Below are positions 43,331 to 51,928 of a stretch of 59,068 bases of DNA, in pieces. Within the stretch, counting starts at the first letter, position 1, and each line of letters opens with the position of its first letter. The stretch is from Streptococcaceae bacterium (GTDB lineage: Bacteria > Bacillota > Bacilli > Lactobacillales > Streptococcaceae). A program made the position numbers and the translations under genes. The stretch is from NCBI GenBank assembly GCA_031254295.1, contig JAIRUS010000017.1, positions 1-59,068 of the forward strand. Reading direction: 5' to 3'. Below the pieces are notes generated by a model, which ran no database searches, had not been told where the DNA came from, and worked only from the letters and a program-made list of their open reading frames with translations.

Positions 43331-44164
43331 GTGGGTATTAAATTTTACAAACCAACCTCAAACGGTCGTCGTAATATGACATCGAGTGATTTCGCTGAAA
43401 TCACAACGAGCACTCCTGAAAAGAGTCTGCTCGTCTCATTGAACAGCAAGGCTGGTCGTAACAACCAAGGTAAGATCACAGTTCGTCACCAAGGTGGCGG
43501 TGTGAAACGTAAATATCGTCTCGTTGATTTCAAACGTCAACATGATGATGTTATCGCTAAGGTTTCTACAATTGAATACGATCCAAACCGTACTGCTAAC
43601 ATCGCTTTGATTACTTATTCAGACGGTGTGAAAGCTTACATCTTGGCTCCAAAAGGCCTTGAAGTGGGTATGCAAGTTGTTTCAGGTACAAACTCTGATA
43701 TCAAAATCGGTAATGCTTTGCCACTTGCAAACATCCCTGCAGGTACTCAAATTCATAACATCGAATTGAACCCTGGACATGGCGGTCAACTTGTTCGTTC
43801 AGCTGGAACTTCAGCAACAGTCCTTGGTCAAGAAGGCAAGTACACACTTGTACGTCTTCAATCAGGTGAAACGCGTTACATCTTGTCAGTTTGTCGCGCT
43901 ACCATTGGTGTAGTCGGAAACGAGCAACATGGACTTATCAACTGGGGTAAAGCTGGACGTAACCGTTATAAAGGTATCCGTCCAACAGTTCGTGGATCAG
44001 TAATGAACCCTAACGATCATCCACACGGTGGTGGTGAAGGTAAACAACCAGTTGGTCGCAAGTCACCAATGACTCCTTGGGGCAAACCAGCTCAAGGTCT
44101 CAAGACTCGTGATAAGAACGCACGTTCTAATAAGCTTATCGTTAAGCGTATCAACGGGAAATAA
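43331..44164 (+). CDS. rplB: 50S ribosomal protein L2
   Basis: A 277-residue L2 starting at GTG 43331 after [25 protein letters not shown] and [17 protein letters not shown] (around residue 232, containing the conserved His) are diagnostic. Its stop codon lies in the left arm of a long foldback hairpin (44161-44260). Confidence 0.97.
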   Translation: MGIKFYKPTSNGRRNMTSSDFAEITTSTPEKSLLVSLNSKAGRNNQGKITVRHQGGGVKRKYRLVDFKRQHDDVIAKVSTIEYDPNRTANIALITYSDGVKAYILAPKGLEVGMQVVSGTNSDIKIGNALPLANIPAGTQIHNIELNPGHGGQLVRSAGTSATVLGQEGKYTLVRLQSGETRYILSVCRATIGVVGNEQHGLINWGKAGRNRYKGIRPTVRGSVMNPNDHPHGGGEGKQPVGRKSPMTPWGKPAQGLKTRDKNARSNKLIVKRINGK

Positions 44165-44260
44165 TTTTTCTGCGTCGCGATTGCTTCGTCAGCTCAAACC
44201 TTGCGTACTTTAGTACGCGGTGGCTTGAGCTTCCTCGCACTCACTTAGCAGAATAATTAT
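44161..44260 (+). repeat. Long hairpin in the rplB-rpsS spacer
   Basis: ATAATTTTTCTGC (44161-44173) pairs with GCAGAATAATTAT (44248-44260). Inside, GCTCAA (44192-44197) pairs with TTGAGC (44225-44230) and GCGTAC with GTACGC (44203-44208/44213-44218). No T-run follows, so it is more likely a processing or stability element than a terminator. Confidence 0.7.
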
Positions 44261-44375
44261 TCCGTTACTAAACAATTAAATCCGCCAGCTCCGCCTTGGT
44301 AGCGGCAGTGGTTCAGTCAGGGATAAGGCGCTATGAGCCTTGAACCCGACTAAAATTTAAAGGAGAAAAACTCAA

Positions 44376-44654
44376 ATGGGACGTAGTCTTAAAAAAGGCC
44401 CTTTTGTTGATGAGCATTTGATGAAAAAAGTTGAAGCTCAAGCAAACAACGAAAAGAAAACCGTAATTAAAACTTGGTCACGTCGATCTACAATTTTCCC
44501 TAGCTTTATCGGCTATACAATTGCAGTATATGACGGCCGCAAGCATGTACCAGTTTATGTTCAAGAAGACATGGTTGGTCACAAACTTGGTGAATTTGCA
44601 CCAACACGTACATTCCGTGGTCACTCAGGTGACGATAAGAAGACAAAGAGATAA
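44376..44654 (+). CDS. rpsS: 30S ribosomal protein S19
   Basis: A 92-residue S19: [18 protein letters not shown] at the start and [19 protein letters not shown] at the end. AAAGGAG precedes the ATG. It follows a 211-bp structured spacer rather than the usual few bases. Confidence 0.97.
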   Translation: MGRSLKKGPFVDEHLMKKVEAQANNEKKTVIKTWSRRSTIFPSFIGYTIAVYDGRKHVPVYVQEDMVGHKLGEFAPTRTFRGHSGDDKKTKR

Positions 44655-44668
44655 GAAGGAGATAGAAA

Positions 44669-45016
44669 ATGGCAGAAATTACTTCAGCTAAAGCAACTGC
44701 ACGTACAGTTCGCGTTTCTCCTCGTAAGACTCGTCTTGTACTTGATCTTATCCGTGGAAAACGTGTATCTGATGCAATCGCAACACTTAAATTCACACCA
44801 ACTTCTGCAGCACACGAAATTGAGAAAGTTTTGAACTCAGCTATCGCCAATGCAGAAAACAACTTTGGTTTGGAAAAATCAAACTTGGTAATATCTGAAA
44901 CATTCGCAAACGAAGGACCAACGATGAAACGTTTCCGTCCACGTGCGAAAGGTTCAGCTTCACCAATTAACAAACGTACAACTCACATCACTGTAGTTGT
45001 TGCAGAGAAAGAATAA
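44669..45016 (+). CDS. rplV: 50S ribosomal protein L22
   Basis: A 115-residue L22. [20 protein letters not shown] is at the N-terminus, and the extended tunnel loop ([20 protein letters not shown]) is near residues 82-101. AAGGAG lies upstream. Macrolide-resistance changes in other species fall in this loop; none is obvious here. Confidence 0.97.
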   Translation: MAEITSAKATARTVRVSPRKTRLVLDLIRGKRVSDAIATLKFTPTSAAHEIEKVLNSAIANAENNFGLEKSNLVISETFANEGPTMKRFRPRAKGSASPINKRTTHITVVVAEKE

Positions 45017-45028
45017 GGAAGGGAAATC

Positions 45029-45688
45029 ATGGGACAAAAAATTCATCCAATAGGTATGCGTGTTGGCATCATCCGTGATTGGGATGCCAAATGGTATGCT
45101 GAAAAAGAATACGCTGATTACCTTCACGAAGACTTGGCAATCCGTAAAGTGATTGCTGAAAAGATGGCAGACGGCGCAGTTTCAACTATTGAAATTGAAC
45201 GTGCGATTAATAAAGTTATCGTAACTCTTCATACTGCAAAACCAGGTATGGTAATTGGTAAATCTGGCGCAAATGTTGATGCCGTTCGTGCTCAGCTCAA
45301 TAAAATGACTGGCAAGCAAGTTCATATTAACATCGTTGAAATCAAGAAGCCTGATCTTGACGCTCACCTTATCGGTAGCGGTATTGCACAACAATTGGAA
45401 GCACGTGTGGCTTTCCGCCGTGCACAAAAACAGGCCATCCAACGTGCAATGCGCGCTGGTGCTAAAGGTATCAAAACACAAGTTTCTGGTCGTTTGAATG
45501 GTGCGGATATCGCACGTTCAGAAGGCTACTCAGAGGGTACAGTTCCTCTTCATACACTTCGTGCGGATATCGACTATGCATGGGAAGAAGCTCTTACAAC
45601 TTATGGAAAACTCGGCGTTAAAGTTTGGGTTTACCGTGGTGAAATTCTTCCAACTAAAGGTGCTAAATCACAAGGGAAGGGAGAATAA
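45029..45688 (+). CDS. rpsC: 30S ribosomal protein S3
   Basis: A 219-residue S3. It starts [20 protein letters not shown]. The KH domain carries [14 protein letters not shown] near residue 74, and the C-terminal [20 protein letters not shown] is conserved. Part of the mRNA entry channel. Confidence 0.97.
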   Translation: MGQKIHPIGMRVGIIRDWDAKWYAEKEYADYLHEDLAIRKVIAEKMADGAVSTIEIERAINKVIVTLHTAKPGMVIGKSGANVDAVRAQLNKMTGKQVHINIVEIKKPDLDAHLIGSGIAQQLEARVAFRRAQKQAIQRAMRAGAKGIKTQVSGRLNGADIARSEGYSEGTVPLHTLRADIDYAWEEALTTYGKLGVKVWVYRGEILPTKGAKSQGKGE

Positions 45689-45690
45689 GA

Positions 45691-46101
45691 ATGCTCGTAC
45701 CAAAACGTGTTAAACACCGTCGTGAATTCCGTGGTAAAATGCGCGGAGAAGCTAAAGGCGGTAAAGAAGTAGCATTTGGCGAATTTGGTCTCCAAGCTCA
45801 AACTTCTCACTGGATTACAAACCGTCAAATCGAGGCTGCCCGTATTGCGATGACACGTTACATGAAACGTAACGGTCAAGTATGGATCAAGATCTTCCCA
45901 CACAAGTCATACACTACTAAAGGTATCGGTGTGCGTCAAGGATCTGGTAAAGGTGCACCTGCAGGTTGGGTTGCTCCAGTAAAACGTGGTAAAGTCATGT
46001 TTGAAATCGGTGGCGTTTCTGAAGAAATCGCACGCGAAGCATTGCGTCTGGCTTCACACAAGTTGCCAGTCAAGACAAAATTCATAAAGAAGGGAGCTTA
46101 A
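45691..46101 (+). CDS. rplP: 50S ribosomal protein L16
   Basis: A 136-residue L16: [19 protein letters not shown] start and the conserved [18 protein letters not shown] near residue 87. It helps position the A-site tRNA. The ATG is 2 nt after rpsC, with AAGGGAG within the rpsC end. Confidence 0.97.
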   Translation: MLVPKRVKHRREFRGKMRGEAKGGKEVAFGEFGLQAQTSHWITNRQIEAARIAMTRYMKRNGQVWIKIFPHKSYTTKGIGVRQGSGKGAPAGWVAPVKRGKVMFEIGGVSEEIAREALRLASHKLPVKTKFIKKGA

Positions 46102-46102
46102 C

Positions 46103-46312
46103 ATGAAATTAAAAGAAACTAAATCTCAATTGAGCGAACTTCGTACTTTGTCAGTTGAAGCACTTGCAACTCGCGAATCTGAATTGAGAAAAGAATTATT
46201 TGATCTTCGTTTCCAAGCTGCTGCAGGAAAACTTGAAAATACTGCAAAAGTTAACGAAGTTAAAAAATCTATCGCTCGCGTAAAAACAGTTCAAGCTGAA
46301 CTAGCTAAATAA
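46103..46312 (+). CDS. rpmC: 50S ribosomal protein L29
   Basis: A 69-residue two-helix L29 ([19 protein letters not shown] near residue 29). It starts 1 nt after rplP, with AAGGGAG 4-5 nt upstream. Confidence 0.95.
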   Translation: MKLKETKSQLSELRTLSVEALATRESELRKELFDLRFQAAAGKLENTAKVNEVKKSIARVKTVQAELAK

Positions 46313-46326
46313 TAAGGGAGGAAAAA

Positions 46327-46587
46327 ATGGAACGTAATCAACGTAAAGTTTTGCAAGGCCGCGTGGTTTCTGACAAGATGGATAAAACTATCACTGTCGT
46401 TGTAGAAACAAAGCGTAACCACCCTGTCTATGGCAAACGCGTAAACTACTCAAAGAAATATAAAGCTCACGACGAAGAAAACAAGGCAAAAGAAGGCGAT
46501 ATCGTGCAAATCATGGAAACTCGTCCTCTTTCAAAGGATAAACATTTCCGTCTTGTTAAGATCGTTGAAGAAGCTGTAATTTTATAA
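46327..46587 (+). CDS. rpsQ: 30S ribosomal protein S17
   Basis: An 86-residue S17: [38 protein letters not shown] and [14 protein letters not shown] are the conserved blocks. AAGGGAGG lies just upstream of the ATG. Confidence 0.97.
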   Translation: MERNQRKVLQGRVVSDKMDKTITVVVETKRNHPVYGKRVNYSKKYKAHDEENKAKEGDIVQIMETRPLSKDKHFRLVKIVEEAVIL

Positions 46588-46607
46588 TCTACTAGGAGGA
46601 GAAAGCA

Positions 46608-46976
46608 ATGATTCAAAACGAAAGTCGCTTGAAAGTTGCCGATAACTCTGGTGCTAAAGAATTGCTTGTTATCCGTGTACTCGGTGGCTCAAAGCATAAA
46701 TTCGCTGGCATTGGTGATGTTGTCGTAGCATCTGTTAAGCAAGCTGCTCCTGGTGGAGCTGTAAAGAAGAGCGATGTTGTGAAAGCAGTTATCGTTCGTA
46801 CTAAAAAAGGTGCTAAGCGTGCTGATGGTTCATACATCAAGTTTGATGAGAACGCAGCCGTTCTCATTAAAGATGATAAAACACCTCGTGGCACACGTAT
46901 CTTTGGCCCAGTTGCCCGCGAACTTCGCGAAGGTGGCTACATGAAGATCGTGTCACTTGCACCTGAGGTTCTTTAA
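46608..46976 (+). CDS. rplN: 50S ribosomal protein L14
   Basis: A 122-residue L14. It starts [20 protein letters not shown] and contains the signature [26 protein letters not shown] lies upstream. It is followed by a 245-bp spacer with a long foldback structure. Confidence 0.97.
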   Translation: MIQNESRLKVADNSGAKELLVIRVLGGSKHKFAGIGDVVVASVKQAAPGGAVKKSDVVKAVIVRTKKGAKRADGSYIKFDENAAVLIKDDKTPRGTRIFGPVARELREGGYMKIVSLAPEVL

Positions 46977-46998
46977 TTAGAAAATCAAATTGAATCTG

Positions 46999-47189
46999 TT
47001 TCATAAGCCTGCTTTTTCGTCTAACCAAGTAGGAAAGCGAGCCGTACGACGCTGAAGCGCCAACGGTCTGCTTACCACGATTTAGCGCTCGGCGCAAGAC
47101 GCCGAGTAAATAAACGCAAAGCGAGTTTAGCCCTCAAAAGCAAAATGGCTTATGAAATAAGTTTATTAGTCCCCTGAGGTCACTCAGGG
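46999..47189 (+). repeat. Foldback structure in the rplN-rplX spacer
   Basis: TTTCATAAGCC (46999-47009) pairs with GGCTTATGAAA (47147-47157), and the stem extends inward through TGCTTTT/AAAAGCA (47010-47016/47136-47142). Inside is a hairpin CTCGGCG/CGCCGAG (47088-47106). Outside, CCCTGAG/CTCAGGG (47172-47189) stands just before the rplX ribosome site. Confidence 0.7.
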
Positions 47190-47221
47190 TGTCCAAATGG
47201 GCGTAAGAAAGGAACATGAAA

Positions 47222-47527
47222 ATGTTTGTAAAAACTGGTGATACAGTTAAAGTCATCACAGGTAAAGACCGTGGTGTAACTGGTAAAGTTGTTAAAGCTT
47301 TGCCAAAAGTAAACAAAGTTGTTGTTGAAGGTGTTGCGATTGCTAAAAAGCATCAAAAACCTAATTCAGCTAACCCATCAGGCGCGATCATTGAAATCGC
47401 AATGCCTATCCACGTTTCTAACGTACAAGTTCTTGATAAGAACGGCGTTGCAGGACGTGTAGGTTACAAAGAAGTTGATGGCAAGAAAGTACGCTACAAC
47501 AAAAAATCTGGTGAAGTACTAGACTAA
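47222..47527 (+). CDS. rplX: 50S ribosomal protein L24
   Basis: A 101-residue L24 with the KOW motif ([20 protein letters not shown], about residues 8-27). ATG 47222 is preferred over the in-frame ATG 47216 because AAAGGA (47208-47213) is 8 nt upstream of the former and only 2 nt from the latter, and [11 protein letters not shown] is the standard start. One of the first proteins to bind 23S rRNA. Confidence 0.95.
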   Translation: MFVKTGDTVKVITGKDRGVTGKVVKALPKVNKVVVEGVAIAKKHQKPNSANPSGAIIEIAMPIHVSNVQVLDKNGVAGRVGYKEVDGKKVRYNKKSGEVLD

Positions 47528-47545
47528 TAGAAAGGGTAAAGTAAA

Positions 47546-48088
47546 ATGACAAATCGTTTGAAAGAAAAATATAACAATGAAGTCGTGGCTGCCCTTACTG
47601 AAAAGTTTGGCTACACTACGATTATGGCTGTTCCCAAAGTGGACAAAATCGTTCTTAACATGGGTGTTGGTGATGCTGTATCTAACAGCAAGAACCTTGA
47701 CAAAGCCGTAGAAGAATTAGCACTTATCTCAGGTCAAAAACCTTTGATTACTAAGGCTAAGAAATCTATCGCTGCTTTCCGTCTCCGTGAAGGACAAGCT
47801 ATTGGTGCGAAGGTTACACTTCGTGGCGAGCGTATGTATGAATTCTTGGATAAATTGGTATCCGTTTCACTTCCACGTGTCCGTGACTTCCACGGTGTTT
47901 CTAACAAGGCCTTTGATGGTCGTGGAAACTACACATTGGGTGTAAAAGAGCAATTGATTTTCCCAGAAATCAACTTTGATAATGTCGATAAAGTACGTGG
48001 TATGGATGTTGTTATCGTAACAACAGCTAAATCAGATGCTGAAGCACACGAGTTGCTTGCTCAAATGGGCATGCCGTTCGCAAAATAA
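47546..48088 (+). CDS. rplE: 50S ribosomal protein L5
   Basis: A 180-residue L5: [20 protein letters not shown] start, [16 protein letters not shown] near residue 30, and [20 protein letters not shown] near 108. It contacts 5S rRNA and P-site tRNA. GAAAGGG lies upstream. Confidence 0.97.
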   Translation: MTNRLKEKYNNEVVAALTEKFGYTTIMAVPKVDKIVLNMGVGDAVSNSKNLDKAVEELALISGQKPLITKAKKSIAAFRLREGQAIGAKVTLRGERMYEFLDKLVSVSLPRVRDFHGVSNKAFDGRGNYTLGVKEQLIFPEINFDNVDKVRGMDVVIVTTAKSDAEAHELLAQMGMPFAK

Positions 48089-48099
48089 GGAGAATATAA

Positions 48100-48285
48100 A
48101 TGGCTAAAACTTCAATGGTTAATAAGAACAAACGCCCTGCAAAATTCTCAACGCAAGAATACACACGTTGCGAACGTTGCGGACGTCCACACTCTGTATA
48201 CCGCAAATTCAAACTTTGCCGTATCTGCCTTCGCGAATTGGCCTACAAAGGTCAATTGCCAGGCGTTAAAAAAGCAAGCTGGTAA
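48100..48285 (+). CDS. rpsN: 30S ribosomal protein S14 type Z
   Basis: A 61-residue zinc-binding S14 with [20 protein letters not shown] (two Cys pairs) and the tail [17 protein letters not shown]. In most Firmicutes rpsH follows within about 30 bp. Here a structured spacer, a terminator and two unrelated genes intervene. Confidence 0.97.
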   Translation: MAKTSMVNKNKRPAKFSTQEYTRCERCGRPHSVYRKFKLCRICLRELAYKGQLPGVKKASW

Positions 48286-48352
48286 GATAACTCTTGCCGC
48301 TTTAGCGGCTTAGAGATATCTTTCACCTGAAGCGTAAGCGAAAGGTGTTATC
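48281..48352 (+). repeat. Structured spacer element, copy 1 (after rpsN)
   Basis: It starts at the rpsN stop (TGGTAAGATAACTC), forms a GCCGC/GCGGC hairpin, and ends in a TTTCACCT/AGGTG-type hairpin (48321-48347). A 23-nt block (48309-48331, beginning CTTAGAGATATC) is identical to 50943-50965 after rpsH. GATAAC (48286-48291) and GTTATC (48347-48352) close the element. Confidence 0.75.
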
Positions 48353-48360
48353 AACGTATA

Positions 48361-48384
48361 AAAAACCACTGATAGTGGTTTTTT
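48361..48384 (+). terminator. Terminator splitting the spc operon
   Basis: AAAAACCACT (48361-48370) and AGTGGTTTTT (48374-48383) form a 10-bp stem with a 3-nt loop and a T-run. It should stop S10-spc transcription after rpsN. Confidence 0.85.
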
Positions 48385-48427
48385 ATTTTATATTTTGTTC
48401 TATATAGTCCAATTGTTTTGTCTCAAA

Positions 48428-48436
48428 TGGTAAAAT
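48428..48436 (+). promoter_or_regulatory. Extended -10 of the Nudix gene, leaderless
   Basis: TGgTAAAAT (48428-48436) is followed after 6 nt by ATG 48443. No ribosome site is possible. Confidence 0.6.
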
Positions 48437-48442
48437 ATAAGC

Positions 48443-48952
48443 ATGACAAATCAAGTTGAAGCTTTCGATGTGCATCGTAAAAAACATCTTTTAAATATTG
48501 GTGAATTAAGTCTAAGCATACATGTTTATGGAGTAGTTACTAAAAAAGATAAAGTTTTGATTTTACCAGAATATGGTGGCTATGGATTTCCAGGTGGAAC
48601 ATTGGAAATCGGAGAGACACACTATGAAACACTAATCCGTGAGTTTCATGAGGAAACAGGGCTTGATATTAACCCGATTAAATTATTAAGAATCTATGAC
48701 AGCTTTTTTTGCGACGAAGCCTATAAGATAAAAGATCAATCTCTTTTAATCTTTTACTTGGTCGAAATTATTGGAGGAAAGATTTCTACAAAAGGCTTTG
48801 ATGAGGCCGAGAAAATCTATGCTAAAAGGCCTGAGTGGAAATCTTTATCAGAGCTCCGTAAGATGCATCATGCTTGTAATATTGACATTGCAAAAGAATT
48901 GCTCTCATTTGTTGAAACTGAAATTGAAAGCCAAAACGACTATAATAAATGA
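48443..48952 (+). CDS. Nudix hydrolase
   Basis: A 169-residue Nudix-fold protein. The catalytic Nudix box is complete: GGTLEIGETHYETLIREFHE then ETGL (about residues 53-76). The N-terminal ~25 residues (RKKHLLNIGELSLSIHVYGV) form the first strands. The substrate (a nucleoside diphosphate linked to another group) cannot be predicted. It lies in an insertion between rpsN and rpsH, and neither neighbour is functionally linked to it. Confidence 0.85.
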   Translation: MTNQVEAFDVHRKKHLLNIGELSLSIHVYGVVTKKDKVLILPEYGGYGFPGGTLEIGETHYETLIREFHEETGLDINPIKLLRIYDSFFCDEAYKIKDQSLLIFYLVEIIGGKISTKGFDEAEKIYAKRPEWKSLSELRKMHHACNIDIAKELLSFVETEIESQNDYNK

Positions 48953-49033
48953 ATTTATTGATGGAGAAATAAACCTGCCAAAGCTTACAGAAAGTTGGTA
49001 AAAATAAAGCATTATCCATTCAAATATTTTAAA

Positions 49034-49110
49034 GTCTTCAATTGATGTCTGAAGACAAAAGGATTAGAATAGAGATGTCGATTGAATAGCAAATGTGACT
49101 AAAATCACAT
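49034..49110 (+). promoter_or_regulatory. Promoter and operators of the butanediol dehydrogenase gene
   Basis: TTGATG (49042-49047), 17-nt spacer, TAGAAT (49065-49070). GTCTTCA (49034-49040) and TGAAGAC (49050-49056) flank the -35. ATGTGACTAAAATCACAT (49093-49110) is a perfect TGTGA-N6-TCACA palindrome downstream of the expected transcription start. This matches Rex (redox) and CRP/FNR half sites. Rex is the better fit for an NADH-linked dehydrogenase gene. Confidence 0.65.
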
Positions 49111-49131
49111 CTTTAAAAGAAAGGATATAAA

Positions 49132-50202
49132 ATGCGAGCAGCACGTTTTTATGACCGCGGAGACATCCGCATTGACGAAGTTGAGGAGCCCGTTGTTAAA
49201 TCAGGGCAGGTAGGTATTGAAGTTGCTTGGTGTGGTATCTGTGGGACAGATTTGCATGAGTTTCTTGATGGACCTATTTTCTGTCCATCAGCTAGTCATC
49301 CGAATCCTATTACAGGAGAAATACCCCCAGTTACTCTCGGGCATGAAATGTCAGGAACTGTAATAGCACTTGGCGAGGGAGTTACAGATTTGAAAGTAGG
49401 TCAACACATTGTTGTGGAACCCTACATTGTTCCACAAGGAGAACCTACAGGTCCAAATGATCATTATAATCTAGCTGAAGGTTCAAATTTTATCGGGCTT
49501 GGCGGAAATGGTGGCGGATTAGGAGAAAAAATTTCTGTTGATCGCCGCTGGGTACATCCGATTCCTGATAATATCCCACTTGATGAAGCAGCTTTAATCG
49601 AGCCACTCTCTGTCGGTTATCATGCTGTTGAAAAAGCTGAACTCTCTCCACACAGTTCTATTTTAGTTGTAGGAGCGGGACCCATTGGTCTTTTGACCGC
49701 TGCTGTTGCCAAGGCTCAAGGACACACGGTAATTATTAGCGAGCCCAGCTCTCTGCGACGCCAAAAAGCTTCTGAAACAGGAGTGGCACACTATCTTATC
49801 AATCCTATTGAAGAAGATGTTGTCGGTCGAGTTCGTGAAATTACAGGGCATGGAGTCGATGCGGCTTTTGAATGCAGCTCAGTACAAACTGGGCTGAACG
49901 CTTGTATGGATGCAATTCGTATGGGCGGAACTATTGTAGTGGTTGCAATTTGGGGGAAAATAGCTCAAATGGATATGGCGAAACTTGTCATAAAAGAGGC
50001 GAAGCTAGTTGGCACTATCGCCTATAATAACACGCATCCGAAAACAATTGATTTGGTTGCAAGTGGAAAAATTAAACTTGATAAATTCATTACAAGTAAA
50101 ATCGGCCTTGAGGATCTGATTGATAAAGGATTTGATACACTTATTCATCATAATGAAACAGCTGTTAAAATTCTTGTTTCGCCTTCTGGAAAAGGGCTTT
50201 AA
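49132..50202 (+). CDS. 2,3-butanediol dehydrogenase (zinc-type MDR family)
   Basis: A 356-residue medium-chain dehydrogenase of the ButB/BdhA type, which interconverts acetoin and 2,3-butanediol with NADH. The catalytic zinc region is WCGICGTDLHEF (about 33-44) and LGHEMSGTV (about 69-77, with the conserved Glu). The Rossmann motif VVGAGPIGLL is near 180, and CSSVQTGLNACMDAI near 258. The four structural-zinc cysteines of classical members are replaced by EPYIVPQGEPTGPNDHYNL, as in other lactic acid bacterial homologues. AAAGGA precedes the ATG. A Rex-like operator is upstream and a terminator downstream. Confidence 0.88.
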   Translation: MRAARFYDRGDIRIDEVEEPVVKSGQVGIEVAWCGICGTDLHEFLDGPIFCPSASHPNPITGEIPPVTLGHEMSGTVIALGEGVTDLKVGQHIVVEPYIVPQGEPTGPNDHYNLAEGSNFIGLGGNGGGLGEKISVDRRWVHPIPDNIPLDEAALIEPLSVGYHAVEKAELSPHSSILVVGAGPIGLLTAAVAKAQGHTVIISEPSSLRRQKASETGVAHYLINPIEEDVVGRVREITGHGVDAAFECSSVQTGLNACMDAIRMGGTIVVVAIWGKIAQMDMAKLVIKEAKLVGTIAYNNTHPKTIDLVASGKIKLDKFITSKIGLEDLIDKGFDTLIHHNETAVKILVSPSGKGL

Positions 50203-50240
50203 TATAACATTGTAACCTGAAAATATACATTAAGTATCAA

Positions 50241-50268
50241 AAAAAATCGGCAATTGCGGATTTTTTTT
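50241..50268 (+). terminator. Terminator after the dehydrogenase gene
   Basis: AAAAAATC (50241-50248) pairs with GATTTTTT (50259-50266), with GC/GC closing the inner part around AATT, then more T. Confidence 0.75.
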
Positions 50269-50315
50269 GCTTGTTTCACGAGAAAAAGTTATCATGATAC
50301 ACCCGAATCTATATC

Positions 50316-50344
50316 TTGACAAGGTATAGGGACTCTGCTATAAT
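50316..50344 (+). promoter_or_regulatory. Perfect-consensus promoter for rpsH and the rest of the spc operon
   Basis: TTGACA (50316-50321), 17-nt spacer and TATAAT (50339-50344) with an extended TG at 50336-50337. It lies 138 bp before rpsH. The leader contains a TTGCA.../...TGCAA foldback (about 50398-50462). Confidence 0.92.
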
Positions 50345-50481
50345 AACTAAGTTCGGTCTTTTTGCATACTTTTATGCCAAAATATGAATAAATTAATTTG
50401 CAAGCAGCTTATGGAACCAGCTCTCTAGACCCAGATTTCTAGGCCTCTGCTGAACTGCAAGTAAAAAAGGAGAACCTATAA

Positions 50482-50880
50482 ATGGTTATGACAGATCCAA
50501 TTGCAGACTTTTTGACACGTATTCGTAACGCTAACATGCGTAAATTTGACGTGGTAGAAGCACCTGCATCAAAAATTAAGCGTGAAATCGCTGAAATCCT
50601 CAAAGCAGAAGGCTATGTAAAAGACGTAGAGTATGCTGAAGACAACAAACAAGGCATCATCCGTGTATTCTTGAAATACGGAAAAAATGGTGAAAAAGTT
50701 ATCACTAACTTGAAGCGTATTTCTAAGCCAGGTTTGCGTGTATATGCTAAATCTACAGATGTTCCTAAAGTTTTGAATGGTCTAGGAACAGCAATCATCT
50801 CAACATCTGAAGGCGTTGTAACAGATAAAACTGCTCGTGCCAAGAAAATTGGTGGAGAAGTCCTCGCTTACATTTGGTAA
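50482..50880 (+). CDS. rpsH: 30S ribosomal protein S8
   Basis: A 132-residue S8: [19 protein letters not shown] near the start and [20 protein letters not shown] near the C-terminus. In E. coli S8 represses the spc operon. Here it is the first gene after a strong new promoter. AAAAGGAG precedes the ATG. The encoded N-terminus is MVMTDP, one or two residues longer than usual. Confidence 0.97.
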   Translation: MVMTDPIADFLTRIRNANMRKFDVVEAPASKIKREIAEILKAEGYVKDVEYAEDNKQGIIRVFLKYGKNGEKVITNLKRISKPGLRVYAKSTDVPKVLNGLGTAIISTSEGVVTDKTARAKKIGGEVLAYIW

Positions 50881-51201
50881 GATAGCTCTCGTCGCAGTCC
50901 ATTTGTTCTATGGCACTAAAGTGCCGAGACAAATCGCAGCGACTTAGAGATATCTTTCACCTGAAACGCAGTGAAAGGTGTTTCCAGGATTGACGAACTT
51001 TAGTCATTTATGACTAAGGTTTGCTCGGGGAGTTAACCCGTCATTTCATTGCTTACTTAGATTGCACGAAACTCAAGATAAATTGCAATGATTCAGGTGA
51101 AAAAATATAGGTGTCACGGCACTTATCCATTCAGAGATTTAAAATTCTCTCCCGTGAAAACGCCCTTGGGCGAAAATTTAACAGGTAAAGGAAAATACAA
51201 A
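50881..51201 (+). other. 321-bp structured spacer rpsH-rplF, including repeat copy 2
   Basis: No gene is credible here. The first ~100 bp are copy 2 of the element seen after rpsN; the 23-nt block at 50943-50965 is identical to 48309-48331 and is followed by the same TTTCACCT/AAAGGTG hairpin. Then come TTTAGTCA/TGACTAAG (about 51010-51027) and GCCC/GGGC hairpins (about 51162-51172). A ribosome site AAAGGAA precedes rplF. In-frame open sequence before rplF from 51088 has no ribosome site. Confidence 0.65.
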
Positions 51202-51738
51202 ATGTCACGTATTGGTAACAAAGTCGTTGTCATTCCTGCTGGCGTAGAAGTTAAGCAAGATGGTAACGTAGTAACAGTCAAAGGTCCTAAAGGCGAATTG
51301 ACACGTACGTTCGTAGAACAAATCAAAATTAATATCGAAGGCGTAGAAGCAACAGTAACACGTCCAGATGATACTAAAGAAAGCAAGGCGCTTCACGGAA
51401 CTACTCGTGCCCTCTTCCACAATATGGTTGTAGGTGTATCAGAAGGTTTCGAAAAGAAGCTTGAAATGATTGGTGTCGGATACCGTGCTCAATTGCAAGG
51501 TACTAAGCTTGTTCTTTCAGTTGGTAAGTCTCATCCAGATGATGTTGAAGCACCAGAAGGCATCAAGTTTGAAGTCACAGACCCAACACATATCACAGTT
51601 TCGGGCGCAAGCAAAGAAGCTGTAGGACAAATGGCAGCATACATTCGTAGCCGTCGTTCACCAGAACCATATAAAGGTAAAGGTATCCGCTATGTCGGTG
51701 AATTTGTTCGCCGTAAAGAAGGTAAAACTGGTAAATAA
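51202..51738 (+). CDS. rplF: 50S ribosomal protein L6
   Basis: A 178-residue L6: [19 protein letters not shown] start, [20 protein letters not shown] in the middle and [20 protein letters not shown] at the C-terminus. ATG 51202 is the conserved start. Its stop codon lies inside a perfect 12-bp inverted repeat. Confidence 0.97.
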   Translation: MSRIGNKVVVIPAGVEVKQDGNVVTVKGPKGELTRTFVEQIKINIEGVEATVTRPDDTKESKALHGTTRALFHNMVVGVSEGFEKKLEMIGVGYRAQLQGTKLVLSVGKSHPDDVEAPEGIKFEVTDPTHITVSGASKEAVGQMAAYIRSRRSPEPYKGKGIRYVGEFVRRKEGKTGK

Positions 51739-51905
51739 TTTCGCGCGCATTTGCTTAGCAAAATTATTTACCGAATACTATCTTTTAATCCAGATAGTAT
51801 TTGGTTGGTGGACAGGCTTTCCGGTCTGTTTGCCAAATTCTTTGTGAATACAAAGAGCTTCCATCGTGTCTCTATGACACGCTTATCGATGGCTAAAACT
51901 ATCGA
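51730..51905 (+). repeat. Series of hairpins in the rplF-rplR spacer
   Basis: GGTAAATAATTT (51730-51741) with AAATTATTTACC (51761-51772) is a perfect 12-bp inverted repeat spanning the rplF stop. It is followed by AATACTATCT/AGATAGTATT (about 51775-51803), TCTTTGT/ACAAAGA (about 51839-51856) and CCATCG/CGATGG (about 51862-51892). No T-run suitable for termination follows. Confidence 0.7.
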
Positions 51906-51928
51906 AATAAATTAAATGAGGAAAAATT

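Noticed and set aside
48443-50202. Insertion sequence or integron bringing the Nudix and dehydrogenase genes
   Set aside because: No transposase, integrase, terminal inverted repeats or target duplication was found. Only the duplicated spacer element flanks the region.
49132-50202. Damaged alcohol dehydrogenase lacking structural zinc cysteines
   Set aside because: The same replacement is typical of lactic acid bacterial butanediol dehydrogenases. The catalytic zinc ligands and the Rossmann motif are intact.
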